A DNA stretch of 42,136 bases from Saprospiraceae bacterium (GCA_021298335.1 JAJTEZ010000013.1:13634-55769), one strand, 5' to 3'; counted from the first letter of the stretch, positions 22,550 through 32,548 are shown. The notes: generated by a model not told the origin, from the sequence alone. Numbers and translations: made by a program.

Positions 22550-24253
22550 ATGATAGAATTTTCCTGGGAACATCTGTGGCAAATTGTCGGGGCAACCTGC
22601 ATTTTTATTTACGGAATGAAGCGCATGAGTGAATCAGTGCAACGTGCCGCAGGAGAACAGTTCAGACAAATCCTGGGCAAACTGACACGAAATAAGTGGG
22701 CATCACTTTTTACCGGTATGCTCATCACCGGGGTCATCCAGTCTTCGTCTGCCTTTACCGTGATGCTGGTCAGTTTTGTCAATGCAGGGCTGCTGACGGC
22801 TGCAGAATCTGCCGCTTTTATCATGGGTTCGAATATTAGAACTACAGTCACTGGTTGGCTCGTATCACTGTTTGGCTTCAAAATTTCCATGAGCGAATAT
22901 GCAGTACCCTTGTTTTCCGTGGGCTTACCCCTACTTTTTGTATCTTCAGGCAAATGGAAATACTGGGGAGAAACCATTCTCGGACTGGCGCTGATTTTTC
23001 TGGGCCTGGGCTTTCTCCGGGATGCGATTCCACTTTCTTCCGAAAACACCCAATTATTTTCCTGGGTATCTATGTTGAGTCACAATGGACTGATATCCAG
23101 GATCATATTTGTGTTCATTGGCATGGTTGTCACGTTGATTCTCCAATCTTCAAGTGTTGCAATGGCCATCACACTCACTCTATGTCTGCAGGGTTGGATT
23201 CCTCTTGAGATGGCAGCCAGCCTGATATTGGGAGAAAATATTGGGACAACCTCTACCGCGCTGATTGCCTCCCTGGTTGCCAGTAAGGAGGCCAAAGTTG
23301 CTGCATTCATTCATGTCTGGTTTAATCTTCTGGGCGTAGCCTGGATGGTCATTATGTTACCATGGGTACTGCAGGGTCTGGCTGTATTGCTTCTCAATGT
23401 TTTTGGTGTGAGAGATATCCAACATCAGCCTATGGATATGACGATAGGTCTTGCTGCCTTTCACACGCTTTTCAACGTGATGCAGGCATTGTGGCTCATA
23501 CACTTTATTCCATGGCTCCACAAACTTGCGTGTGCCACAGCCGGTGTTGCTCCCGAAAATGGAACAGAAAAGAACCATGCGGGTAGTCTATTTCTTGACG
23601 CTGGAGCCATACTTCCTGAAATGGCTTCCATTCAGTTACAGCGGGAAACTCTGCGATTTGGCGAGACGATCGCATCCATGGCAAACGACTTTACCAAGAT
23701 CTTGTCGACAACGGACAGAGAAAAACAACTTCGCCTAATACGTAAAATCGAGGACAATGAAGAAGCTACGGACAGACTGGAGCGGGAAATTACAACGTAT
23801 ATTACATCACTCTCAAAAGAACAAATCACTGCCGAAACCAGCGTCATTTTGCGAAGTATCCTCAACATCTGTAATGACCTCGAACGCATCGCTGACCTAT
23901 ACTACCAGTTGACAGTCACGTACAGAAAAAAAATGGAGCAACAGGTGTATTTTCTTCCCGAACAAAGAGAGTGCTTGCATCAAATGCATCAATTAGTGAT
24001 TCAGGCGATTCAAGTAATGAATGAAAACCTGGCCACCCCTGATTTTAAAGATGTTTCCATCTACCATGCAGGAAAGATTGAAAAGAAAATCAATCAGATG
24101 CGCAATGCACTTCGGTCAGAATATGCGTTACAACTGAGTAATCCAGACTTTAATGTGCAATCAGGGGCAGTATATAGCAATATTTTTATGTCTCTTGAAC
24201 GCATTGGAGACCACATTGTGAATGTAACTGAAGCCATAGCAGGCGAAATTTAG
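22550..24253 (+). CDS. Na/Pi cotransporter family protein with C-terminal PhoU-like domain
   Basis: Repeated QSSSA/QSSSV motifs (GVIQSSSAFTVMLVSF; LILQSSSVAMAITL), GSNIRTTVT/GENIGTTSTA; helical PhoU-like tail. Confidence 0.93.
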   Translation: MIEFSWEHLWQIVGATCIFIYGMKRMSESVQRAAGEQFRQILGKLTRNKWASLFTGMLITGVIQSSSAFTVMLVSFVNAGLLTAAESAAFIMGSNIRTTVTGWLVSLFGFKISMSEYAVPLFSVGLPLLFVSSGKWKYWGETILGLALIFLGLGFLRDAIPLSSENTQLFSWVSMLSHNGLISRIIFVFIGMVVTLILQSSSVAMAITLTLCLQGWIPLEMAASLILGENIGTTSTALIASLVASKEAKVAAFIHVWFNLLGVAWMVIMLPWVLQGLAVLLLNVFGVRDIQHQPMDMTIGLAAFHTLFNVMQALWLIHFIPWLHKLACATAGVAPENGTEKNHAGSLFLDAGAILPEMASIQLQRETLRFGETIASMANDFTKILSTTDREKQLRLIRKIEDNEEATDRLEREITTYITSLSKEQITAETSVILRSILNICNDLERIADLYYQLTVTYRKKMEQQVYFLPEQRECLHQMHQLVIQAIQVMNENLATPDFKDVSIYHAGKIEKKINQMRNALRSEYALQLSNPDFNVQSGAVYSNIFMSLERIGDHIVNVTEAIAGEI

Positions 24254-25188
24254 TTATGCAGACTCAGGGAATCATATCCTAGGGTATGAAGCAAGTCAAT
24301 GACATGCTTATTGAACTTTTCCACGCCCTGCTGATTCAAATGATGACCATCATAAAAATTTACAGAATCCTGAAGCCCAGGAACTGCATTGAAATCGCAA
24401 TATCTGCCGTAATGGGCAAAAATTGAATCGTACGAAATTCGGTTGCTGATTTGATAATACGTTTTTGTAAACGGCGCAGTAAGAAGAACATATGGGATGT
24501 TGTTTTTCCGAATCAACGCCAGGCAACGTTCAAATGATGCCAAATGCTCAGGTCCTAGCTTTTGAGAACTCATTGTAGGACTCAATTTGTTTTTACGTGA
24601 AATATTCTCTACGTAGCCCCCTGGGATATATCGATCAAAAGTATCAGATTTTTTATCCAAAAAATGCAGATTTAGATCAGTGGCTTCTACGGCAATTTTC
24701 AATGCAAGGGCATGAAATTTCCGAATTTCCGGGTCCTGTGTCACCAATTGTAAAAAGTCCCAGCCGAGAGAATCACTATAAATGATATCGATGATGGGTT
24801 CGACAGAATTACCTCTCAGCATGCCTGGATCTATGGAAAAAACTACCAACTTCGGTTGTATTCGTTTTAGATAGCGACGTAGCAGAAATTCTGTGACAGG
24901 GATTTTTTGGGCACTGGTGCCCAGGTTGAATACCTGGTATCCCGCCTTTCTGAAAATACGCGGATCAAAACCCCGGTAAGCATGGGAAGAACCTAGAAAT
25001 AAGATGTCAGGATGGTTGACCTTTTTCAGTTCTTGTAAACGTTGGGATGTATATCCTGCCGGAATATTTGTAATAAGATTCCCTTTGATGGTTGACGGAG
25101 CAACAAAACTCCAGATCAGCAGAATGAAGGGGTAGCTGAGAAAAAACAGCAATGTGAACACGAAAATCCGGAGGCAAAATTTCTTCAT
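24250..25188 (-). CDS. SGNH-like / DltD-AlgX-like protein partnered with MBOAT acyltransferase
   Basis: N-terminal TM, LFLGSSHAYRGFDPRIF (GxSH block), late DGHHLNQQGVEKF (DxxH block); overlaps the MBOAT stop. Confidence 0.8.
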   Translation of the reverse strand: MKKFCLRIFVFTLLFFLSYPFILLIWSFVAPSTIKGNLITNIPAGYTSQRLQELKKVNHPDILFLGSSHAYRGFDPRIFRKAGYQVFNLGTSAQKIPVTEFLLRRYLKRIQPKLVVFSIDPGMLRGNSVEPIIDIIYSDSLGWDFLQLVTQDPEIRKFHALALKIAVEATDLNLHFLDKKSDTFDRYIPGGYVENISRKNKLSPTMSSQKLGPEHLASFERCLALIRKNNIPYVLLTAPFTKTYYQISNRISYDSIFAHYGRYCDFNAVPGLQDSVNFYDGHHLNQQGVEKFNKHVIDLLHTLGYDSLSLHN

Positions 25189-26591
25189 CTTAAAATTGAA
25201 AATATAAAAATGGCACCTCTTCGGTTTTCATAAATAATAACAGGACACTCATCAACAATCCATAGACTGTATACCTGGTGGCGTCCCAACCACTCAGTCA
25301 CAAGGAATAAAGATAGCAAACAGGCCAGAGTAAATGTCAAAGCTTCCTGCTCCAACACAGGCCTTTGAATGATTGAAATATTCAACATACCCTGAAAATA
25401 GTGCAGTGCATCTCTAATAGAATCTGCCCTAAAGAATACCCATCCAACACACACCAAAAGGAATGTGGTAATCATTTGTGTGAATTCTACCAGCGAGGGT
25501 AAAGTCCTCCCTTCGGCCACAGTTTGAATATGGTTTCTATTTTTTTTCATCCACAGAAGGGGTAAAAACAACAACGCATGCCAGGCCCCCCAGGCGATAT
25601 ATTTCCAGTGAGCTCCATGCCAGAATCCACTAATCAAAAAAACAATAAGAACATTTCTAAGCACTTTCAAAGGTCCTACTTTACTTCCCCCCAAAGGGAT
25701 ATAAACATAATCTTTAAACCAGGAAGACAGAGAAATATGCCATCTTCGCCAAAATTCACCCACGTCCCGGGAGAAATAGGGGAATGCAAAATTCTGCATT
25801 AAATCAAACCCAAAAAGTCGCGCAGTACCAATGGCGATATCTGAGTAACCCGAAAAATCGCAATAGATCTGAAACGCAAAACAAACAACTCCGATCAGCA
25901 AAGTACTGCCGGGTAACTCTGCATAATGAGAAAAAATTGGATCTGCAATGGCCGCGCATCTGTCTGCAATCACCATTTTTTTGATGAATCCCCAGAGAAT
26001 CTGCCTGCAGCCATCCGTTGCCAGATCGTACGAAAATTGGCGTTGTTTGTAAAACTGTGGCAGCAGATGTGTTGCTCGTTCAATGGGCCCGGCTACCAAC
26101 TGAGGAAAAAAGCTCACGTACGCAAGAAAGGTAACAAAACTTCTGGCCGGATGGAGCTTCTCCCGATACACGTCAATGGTATAACTCAGGGTTTGAAACG
26201 TATAAAAACTGATACCTACCGGCAGTACATATTTCAAAGGCCTGATATCTAATGTCATACCAAAAAGATGAAATGCATCAACGAAATTCTGTACAAAAAA
26301 CTGTTGATACTTGAAAAAACCTAGCAAGCCCAAATTCACAAGAATACTCAGCCATAGCCAGTTTTTTCGGTGGGATTTTTGGGACGCGCTTGCAATTTTT
26401 GATGCAGCCAGGTAATCAACAATCGTACTCAACAAAAGAAGCGAGAGAAAACGCCAGTCCCACCAACCGTAAAAAACAAGACTTGCCACTACAATCCAAA
26501 CATTCTGCCATTTCGTCCGGTCATTCAACAGCCAGTACACTCCAAATACAAGGGGTAAAAAAAAAGCAAAATCGATAGAGTGGAAATACAT
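25185..26591 (-). CDS. MBOAT family O-acyltransferase (AlgI/DltB-like), with apparent 3' frameshift/deletion
   Basis: WWDWRFLSLL, PVGISFYTFQTLSYTIDVYRE, FFPQLVAGPIERA, QIYCDFSGYSDIAIGTARLFGF, FWRRWHISLSSWFKDYVYIPLGGS, LISGFWHGAHWKYIAWGAWHALL. The expected C-terminal EEVPFLYFQF is in another frame. Confidence 0.93.
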   Translation of the reverse strand: MYFHSIDFAFFLPLVFGVYWLLNDRTKWQNVWIVVASLVFYGWWDWRFLSLLLLSTIVDYLAASKIASASQKSHRKNWLWLSILVNLGLLGFFKYQQFFVQNFVDAFHLFGMTLDIRPLKYVLPVGISFYTFQTLSYTIDVYREKLHPARSFVTFLAYVSFFPQLVAGPIERATHLLPQFYKQRQFSYDLATDGCRQILWGFIKKMVIADRCAAIADPIFSHYAELPGSTLLIGVVCFAFQIYCDFSGYSDIAIGTARLFGFDLMQNFAFPYFSRDVGEFWRRWHISLSSWFKDYVYIPLGGSKVGPLKVLRNVLIVFLISGFWHGAHWKYIAWGAWHALLFLPLLWMKKNRNHIQTVAEGRTLPSLVEFTQMITTFLLVCVGWVFFRADSIRDALHYFQGMLNISIIQRPVLEQEALTFTLACLLSLFLVTEWLGRHQVYSLWIVDECPVIIYENRRGAIFIFSILR

Positions 26592-26625
26592 AGTACGATA
26601 AATACCAAAATTACTGTACTTATAT

Positions 26626-26663
26626 AAATTTAAAAAGCCGGTAAATACCGGCTTTTTAAATTT
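26626..26663 (-). terminator. strong palindromic terminator-like hairpin downstream of the zinc-ribbon gene
   Basis: AAATTTAAAAAGCCGGTA-AA-TACCGGCTTTTTAAATTT, perfect 18-bp stem with GC core and flanking A/T tracts. Confidence 0.9.
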
Positions 26664-26673
26664 GTATATCTTG

Positions 26674-27426
26674 TTAAGCTTCTACTGGGTGCAGGATCTG
26701 CTCATCTACCAAAACGCGACCACAATGCTCACAGGCAATGATTTTTTTCATTACTCCGATTTCAATCTGCATTTGCGGGGGTATACGGTTGAAGCACCCT
26801 CCACAGGCGCCACGCTGAACGGTGACAACTGCCAAGCCATTGCGATATGTTTTCCTGATTTTATCATAAGAAACCAGCAGCCTGTCCTCAATACCTTTTC
26901 GCGCTTTCTCAGAATCCTTGGCAAGTTTGGTTTCTTCTTTCTCTGTTTTTTCAATGATTTTCTGAAGCTCCACTTTCTTGGACTCTACATCCTTCATTCT
27001 TTGCTCGAGTTTGGAAGCAATTTGATTCTGAGACTCAACTTTTACTTCCTTATTCGCGGTGGCTTCACGGATTTTTTTCTGAGACAACTGAATTTCAAGT
27101 TTCTGAAGCTCAATTTCTTTAGTCAGAGCATCAAATTCCCTGTTGTTTTTCACATTGTCCAGCTGTTTTTCGTATCTCGCGATCAATGCTTCAGCCTCCT
27201 TGATATTGTTGTTGTGGCGGGCAATCTCCAGGTCGATTTCAGCGATTGAACCTTCAAGCTTTTTCAATCGGGTATGCAGTCCCGAAATTTCATCTTCCAG
27301 ATCACTGACCTCCATCGGAAGCTCACCCTTGAGAACAGCGATTTCGTCCAATTTTGAGTCGGTCTGTTGCAATGCATATAAACCTCTTAACTTATCAGCA
27401 ATGCTTTGTTCTTTTGTTGTTGCCAT
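26674..27426 (-). CDS. coiled-coil protein with C-terminal C4-type zinc ribbon
   Basis: Long coiled coil, then RGACGGCFNRIPPQMQIEI...IIACEHCGRVLVD; located next to nif3. Confidence 0.9.
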   Translation of the reverse strand: MATTKEQSIADKLRGLYALQQTDSKLDEIAVLKGELPMEVSDLEDEISGLHTRLKKLEGSIAEIDLEIARHNNNIKEAEALIARYEKQLDNVKNNREFDALTKEIELQKLEIQLSQKKIREATANKEVKVESQNQIASKLEQRMKDVESKKVELQKIIEKTEKEETKLAKDSEKARKGIEDRLLVSYDKIRKTYRNGLAVVTVQRGACGGCFNRIPPQMQIEIGVMKKIIACEHCGRVLVDEQILHPVEA

Positions 27427-27438
27427 AGGTTGGTGGAA

Positions 27439-28072
27439 TTAAAAGTATTTAACAGGATTTGTCACTGTTTTGGTACAATGGGCTGCAAATGTACTAAAAT
27501 TATTCGTAATCAAGGTATAAAGCAGCTCAATTGTGTATTTTTCACTTTCATAATGGCCGATGTCAACCAGGATAATCTGCCCATCGGCATCAAAAAATTC
27601 ATGGTATTTCAGGTCGGCCGTAATAAAAATGTCTGCTCCTTTTCGTTTAGCTTCAGACACCAGAAAACTTCCCGCTCCACCACAAACCGCGACCACACCA
27701 ATTTGTGCATTGCATAGTTCTGTGTGGCGCAGATGGTCAATTTCCATCTTTACCTTGAGCAAATCCAGAAATTCTTCGACTGGCAACGCTTGTTGGAGCC
27801 TGCCAATCATACCTGCGCCTACTTCTTTGCTTTGGAACATTACATTTGGCTTCGGAGACAGGATTTCTGCATCCACAAGCGACAACCTTTCAGCTATTTT
27901 TGCATTTACCCCTGAATAGAATACATTGTCCAGGTTCGTGTGGACGGCAAAAATCGCAATCTCATGGCGAATAGCTTTGATAATGGTCCGCTCAATATAA
28001 TCATTGCCGTTCAGCTTGAAACTCTGAAGGTGCTACTGAATGGATAAAATCAATCAGGTTTTGTATCTTCAT
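27439..28072 (-). pseudogene. Nif3-like dinuclear metal centre protein, disrupted by internal deletion(s) and a frame change
   Basis: ATG at 28072 overlaps the rfaE2 stop (ATGA) and encodes MKIQNLIDFIHSVAPSEFQ before a stop at 28001; another frame from about 28014 encodes LNGNDYIERTIIKAIRHEIAIFAVHTNLDNVFYSGVNAKIAERL and continues to ...DIGHYESEKYTIELLYTL...NPVKYF. The IIAHHP segment is absent. Confidence 0.8.
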
Positions 28073-28566
28073 TCCTGTGTATTTCTCTGTAAAATTCGTT
28101 GTTCTATATTCGTGGTGGAATGCCCTTCAAGGTATTTCAGGGAATATACCTGGCCTCCTCGCTCCAACACCAAATCACTGCCTACGATTTCTTCCACTTT
28201 CCAATCTCCCCCTTTGACCAGAATATTGGGGGAAATCAGCTGAATCAGCTGATAGGGGGTGTCTTCTGAAAACAAAATGACCATGTCCACACTTTGCAAT
28301 GCTGCCAGCACATGACTTCTGTTATACTCATCCTGGATGGGCCGGCCCTGTCCTTTTAGGGTGCGCACCGAAGAATCGGCATTCAGGCCAACAATTAGTC
28401 TGTCCGCCAGTGTTCTAGATTCTTCAAGGTATAGTACATGGCCAACATGCATCAAATCAAAGCACCCATTGGTAAAGGCAATACGCTCTCCATTGTCCTT
28501 CCACTCCTGAACAAGGGGAAGTGCATATTCTGCTGTGACAAACACCTTATCCCTTAAAGTGGTCAT
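28069..28566 (-). CDS. rfaE2: D-glycero-beta-D-manno-heptose 1-phosphate adenylyltransferase
   Basis: IAFTNGCFDLMHVGHVLYLEESR, LIVGLNADSSVRTLKGQGRPIQDEYNR, ILVKGGDW. Confidence 0.94.
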   Translation of the reverse strand: MTTLRDKVFVTAEYALPLVQEWKDNGERIAFTNGCFDLMHVGHVLYLEESRTLADRLIVGLNADSSVRTLKGQGRPIQDEYNRSHVLAALQSVDMVILFSEDTPYQLIQLISPNILVKGGDWKVEEIVGSDLVLERGGQVYSLKYLEGHSTTNIEQRILQRNTQE

Positions 28567-28568
28567 AT

Positions 28569-29618
28569 TTATCGTTTGTTTATTGCAGGTAAAATCAGAA
28601 GTGATGCCAGTCCAAACAAGATATTGGCCAGCAGTTGAATGGAGAAGAATACAATATTTGCAAAGGAAAATCCATCAGATCCCGCGACTCCATACAAGGC
28701 CAGACCCTGCCCTACCAAATAATGGTAACTACCCATGCCACCTGGAGTCGGGATTAAAATACCCAGACTTCCGAAAACAAACACCACCAACGCCACGCCT
28801 GGTCCTAAATGTGATGTGGGTTCAAAGGAGAAGAACGCAAAATAAAACATAAAATAATAGATAATCCAGATGGCAATGGTGTAAAAAACAAACAATGAAA
28901 GGCTGGAAACACTGCCCACGCTGCGCACTCCATCTGCAAATCCCTGAATCAAACCGCTTAGTTTTCTGCCCCATCGGGATTGGCGGATTGTATTTCGTTG
29001 CCACCAGACGACAGCCGCAATCAGCGCGATGGGTAGCGCAATGCCAACAAGCCAGATGGGGTTTTCCAAAGTGTTGATTATTGATACATTATCGCCCATC
29101 TGCTGCGATATGTAGCCCATAAATTCAGACCCACCAACCAGGACGGCCAGTAGAATGAAAATTACCAGCATGATGACATCAAAAATCCTATCTGTAAAAA
29201 TCGTTCCCAGCACTTTTTCCATAGGAATGCCTTCATATTTTGTGACCAGCCCCGCACGAATTACTTCGCCTGAACGGGGAATGCCCAGATTTGTCAGGTA
29301 GTTGATCATAATAGTGCCCACCAGATTGATAAGTCGACTCTCGTATCCAATGGCCTGCAACATCATTTTCCACCGAAGGGCCCGAATGAGATTGGTCAGC
29401 ATAAACAGTGTAATGGTAAGTGCAACCCAGCCCATCTGTGCACTGCTCACATCGGTGACAATTTTGTCCAGCAGACTGCATTCTGTTGCTGGTATGCCCT
29501 TCAATGAACACTCTGCCTTATATGCTGTATTTTGTCTTTCAAAGACCAGGTACAGTATGATGAGTCCTACAGAAAAAAACAATAAAATCTGTGCGCTTTT
29601 TGCCAGATGTTTTTTCAT
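28569..29618 (-). CDS. lysylphosphatidylglycerol synthase TM region / UPF0104 family membrane protein
   Basis: 349 aa polytopic; ALRWKMML, NYLTNLGIPRSGEVIRAGLV, VFGSLGILIPTPGGMGSYHYLV. Confidence 0.9.
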   Translation of the reverse strand: MKKHLAKSAQILLFFSVGLIILYLVFERQNTAYKAECSLKGIPATECSLLDKIVTDVSSAQMGWVALTITLFMLTNLIRALRWKMMLQAIGYESRLINLVGTIMINYLTNLGIPRSGEVIRAGLVTKYEGIPMEKVLGTIFTDRIFDVIMLVIFILLAVLVGGSEFMGYISQQMGDNVSIINTLENPIWLVGIALPIALIAAVVWWQRNTIRQSRWGRKLSGLIQGFADGVRSVGSVSSLSLFVFYTIAIWIIYYFMFYFAFFSFEPTSHLGPGVALVVFVFGSLGILIPTPGGMGSYHYLVGQGLALYGVAGSDGFSFANIVFFSIQLLANILFGLASLLILPAINKR

Positions 29619-29771
29619 ACGGTTGGATTTAGCCTGCCATATAGCAGGGGACTGGTAATCAATGCCATGAGAATTTTACGATACATATAATGACTATAAT
29701 CATTATTGAGTAAATCATACTTTTTACTCACGTTTCTTTAATCATGACTGAATAGCATTAAAAATACAAAA

Positions 29772-30122
29772 TCAGTAAACTAATCGGTTGTTTTCACCAG
29801 GAAAAACAGTCACAGCCTTATAGGAACTTGCTTCTTCCGGTGACATCAATGCGTAACTGATGATGATCACAATATCTCCTACCTGAAACTTTCTTGCCGC
29901 AGCGCCATTCAGGCAAATCATGCCCGAGCCCCGGGCACCTTTTATAACATAGGTTTCAATCCGCTCTCCATTGTTGTTGTTTACAACCTGCACTCGTTCT
30001 CCTTCCAGCAAATGAGCTGCCTCGATCAAGTCTTCATCAATCGTAATGGAACCCACATAATTCAGGTTTGCCTCCGTAACAGTGGCTCTGTGTATTTTTG
30101 ATTTGTGTATATGAAGCAGCAT
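29772..30122 (-). CDS. panD: aspartate 1-decarboxylase
   Basis: 116 aa; [25 protein letters not shown] (GS processing site), [44 protein letters not shown]. Confidence 0.97.
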   Translation of the reverse strand: MLLHIHKSKIHRATVTEANLNYVGSITIDEDLIEAAHLLEGERVQVVNNNNGERIETYVIKGARGSGMICLNGAAARKFQVGDIVIIISYALMSPEEASSYKAVTVFPGENNRLVY

Positions 30123-30236
30123 GTATAATCGTAATGAAATGCAAATATCGTATTTTCTACAGAAATCTCAATTGCAACTTCAAAAAAGGAAATGGTGGAT
30201 TTGTTGAAAATTTCAGCGAATCTCTCAAGACCGGAC

Positions 30237-31472
30237 TCACTTCATCTCCTTTCCTGCAATCCATACTCTGGCAATATGGTTTTGTCCAAAAGCGTACACC
30301 ATATAGTCCAGTGAAGGAATGTCAGTGGTCAGGATCAGGTTTGCTTTTTTGCCACGTGCAATGCTTCCTGCCTGATGGTTTGCCTGCATGGCACAAGCTC
30401 CATTGATGGTGACTGCATGGAATACCTCTGCCGGAAGCAGCCTCATTTGGTGGCTTGCTATCGCCATTAGTAGCGGTATATTGCCAGAAGGACTGGTGCC
30501 AGGATTGTAATCAGATGCTATCGCAATACCCAGTCCGGCGTCAATCATTTGTCTTGCAGGGGCAAATGGGATACGCAGGAAAAATGAACAAGAAGGCAAT
30601 ACCGTGGGAATGGTCTTTGATTGGAGCAAGGCCTTGATTTCCTCCGGCCCAGTCATCTCGAGGTGGTCTACCGAGATTGCCTGATGTGCTATGCCCACCT
30701 GGACTCCACCTGAATTTGCAAGTTCATTTGCGTGGATTTTTGGGGCTAGGCCGTATCTTGCTCCGGCTTCCAGCAGTCGCTCAGTTTCCTTAACCGTAAA
30801 AAAGCCCTGATCGCAAAACACATCCATATAATCTGCCAGACCCTCATCCGCAATCCTCGGAAGCATTTCCTCCATGATCAGGCGAAGGTAGCTCTCTCGC
30901 TTTTCCCTATACTCTGCAGGAACGGCATGGGCCCCCAAAAATGTGGCCTTGATCAGGGCCGTTCCCGTTTCCTTTAACCTGCGAATCACCCGAAGCATCT
31001 TCAATTCACTTTCTACTGACAATCCGTATCCGCTCTTGATTTCAATTGCTCCTGTGCCTAGTGCCATGACATTCTCCAGCCGGGAATATGCCGATTGAAA
31101 CAATTCATCTTCTGGGGTCTCCTGCAACACCCTGGCTGAGTGAAGTATTCCCCCGCCATTTGCTGCAATCTCTTCATAACTGAGACCACGAATTCTGTCT
31201 GCATACTCCCTTTCCCGAGGAGCTGCAAAAACCAGGTGAGTATGGCTGTCGCACCAAGCCGGCAACACCAGACCATTTTGTGCATCAATGATTTTTTCAG
31301 CTCGTTCCGGCACCGTCTCCATGGGGCCGTAATCTGCGATTTCGTCGTTTCGCATCAGCAACCAGGCATGATGCATCTCTATCGTCCGAGACATCTCCCG
31401 ACCCTTTAGAAAGCCCCGGCCCTCATCGAGGCCGTAAATTGTGCGAATATTACGAAGTAGAGTTTCTGCCAT
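30237..31472 (-). CDS. hutI: imidazolonepropionase
   Basis: CDSHTHLVFAAPREREYADRIRGLSYEEIAANGGGILHSAR, EIKSGYGLS, ATFLGAHAVP, SDYNPGTSPSGN. Confidence 0.96.
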   Translation of the reverse strand: MAETLLRNIRTIYGLDEGRGFLKGREMSRTIEMHHAWLLMRNDEIADYGPMETVPERAEKIIDAQNGLVLPAWCDSHTHLVFAAPREREYADRIRGLSYEEIAANGGGILHSARVLQETPEDELFQSAYSRLENVMALGTGAIEIKSGYGLSVESELKMLRVIRRLKETGTALIKATFLGAHAVPAEYREKRESYLRLIMEEMLPRIADEGLADYMDVFCDQGFFTVKETERLLEAGARYGLAPKIHANELANSGGVQVGIAHQAISVDHLEMTGPEEIKALLQSKTIPTVLPSCSFFLRIPFAPARQMIDAGLGIAIASDYNPGTSPSGNIPLLMAIASHQMRLLPAEVFHAVTINGACAMQANHQAGSIARGKKANLILTTDIPSLDYMVYAFGQNHIARVWIAGKEMK

Positions 31473-31482
31473 GATTGTCCAT

Positions 31483-32277
31483 TCAAAGTGTGCGAATCAT
31501 GCTGGCCATCTGATAGTCTTGTCGCAGCTGATTCCGGAAGCTTTCTGCTTCTCCACGGTCCAAAAACTGCCCTATATAGACTCTGTATAGCATTTGTTCC
31601 TCTTTCAACTCACTCATCACAATAACAGGTGCATCCATTTTTAACTGTAGCTGACTCACAAATTCCGCAGCACCATCATATTGGGAAAACACTCCAACCT
31701 GGAGTCGGAACAGCGGACTTTGCTTGTCTGTAAACAGATTAGGATCAAGCTCATTTTCCATAATATTTTGAGAAGTCAATGTGGGCGGACTGGAGTTTAT
31801 GTCCTTTTGTACAGCTTGCCATTCGGCTTCCTGATCAAACGTTGACAATAAATCCAGTAATTTTCTGGGTGAGATGGTTTCTTCTACCCGTGCCAGAACT
31901 TCTCCTTCAGTGTTTAGTACAAACATCGTAGGTAAATATTTTACCGAGTACATGTCACATAATTCCTTATTACCCGGCGAATCAATATCGATCTTGACAG
32001 AAACAAACTGACTATCCAAAACCTGGAGAACTTCCTGATTCCTGAACGTTGTTTTTTCCATCCAGTTACAGGGCGCACACCAATCGGCATAGAAACTAAC
32101 AAAAACTAGTTTGTGCTCTTCTTCCGCCGCTCTCCTGGCTTCAGCAAGCTTTTCGATCCGGAAAGGCGCCCCCCACTGCGTGGCTGAGAGATTTCCTAAA
32201 TGAATGACAAAACACAGGGTGATCATAGACAGATTCATCCACTTCATTAGATACAATTTAAAGGTTCTAGTCCGCAT
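31483..32277 (-). CDS. thioredoxin-fold protein with C-terminal SPOR-like domain
   Basis: VFVSFYADWCAPCNWMEKTTF; LPTMFVLNTEGEVL; C-terminal FRLQVGVFSQYDGAAEFVSQLQLK...YRVYIGQFLDRGEAESFRNQL. Confidence 0.88.
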   Translation of the reverse strand: MRTRTFKLYLMKWMNLSMITLCFVIHLGNLSATQWGAPFRIEKLAEARRAAEEEHKLVFVSFYADWCAPCNWMEKTTFRNQEVLQVLDSQFVSVKIDIDSPGNKELCDMYSVKYLPTMFVLNTEGEVLARVEETISPRKLLDLLSTFDQEAEWQAVQKDINSSPPTLTSQNIMENELDPNLFTDKQSPLFRLQVGVFSQYDGAAEFVSQLQLKMDAPVIVMSELKEEQMLYRVYIGQFLDRGEAESFRNQLRQDYQMASMIRTL

Positions 32278-32539
32278 TCTCGTGCAGGTTGTTATATTAG
32301 ATTATGCAATTGAAAATATTCCAATAGAAGATGATTTGTATTCCTATGAAAATCATCCCGTTACAAATCGCAATTTTAATACCAAACTATGGCCACACAC
32401 ATGAGTTTCAATATATTATGATTTATTATAAACTGTATAAATTTGATATACATGATTATAAATACAATCATTGATTTATATATTTTTTTAAAAAAATTTC
32501 TCGTGAGATTAACTACCGCTAAAAATGAGAAATACACAT

Positions 32540-32548
32540 TATCTTTGC
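32540..32548 (+). promoter_or_regulatory. Bacteroidota-type -7 element upstream of fabH
   Basis: TATCTTTGC matches TAnnTTTGC, 31 nt before the ATG. Confidence 0.65.

Noticed and set aside
32400-32520. AT-rich stretch before fabH as a possible mobile-element or replication-origin remnant
   Set aside because: No inverted-repeat pair, direct repeat array or DnaA-box cluster could be supported; ordinary AT-rich intergenic DNA is enough.
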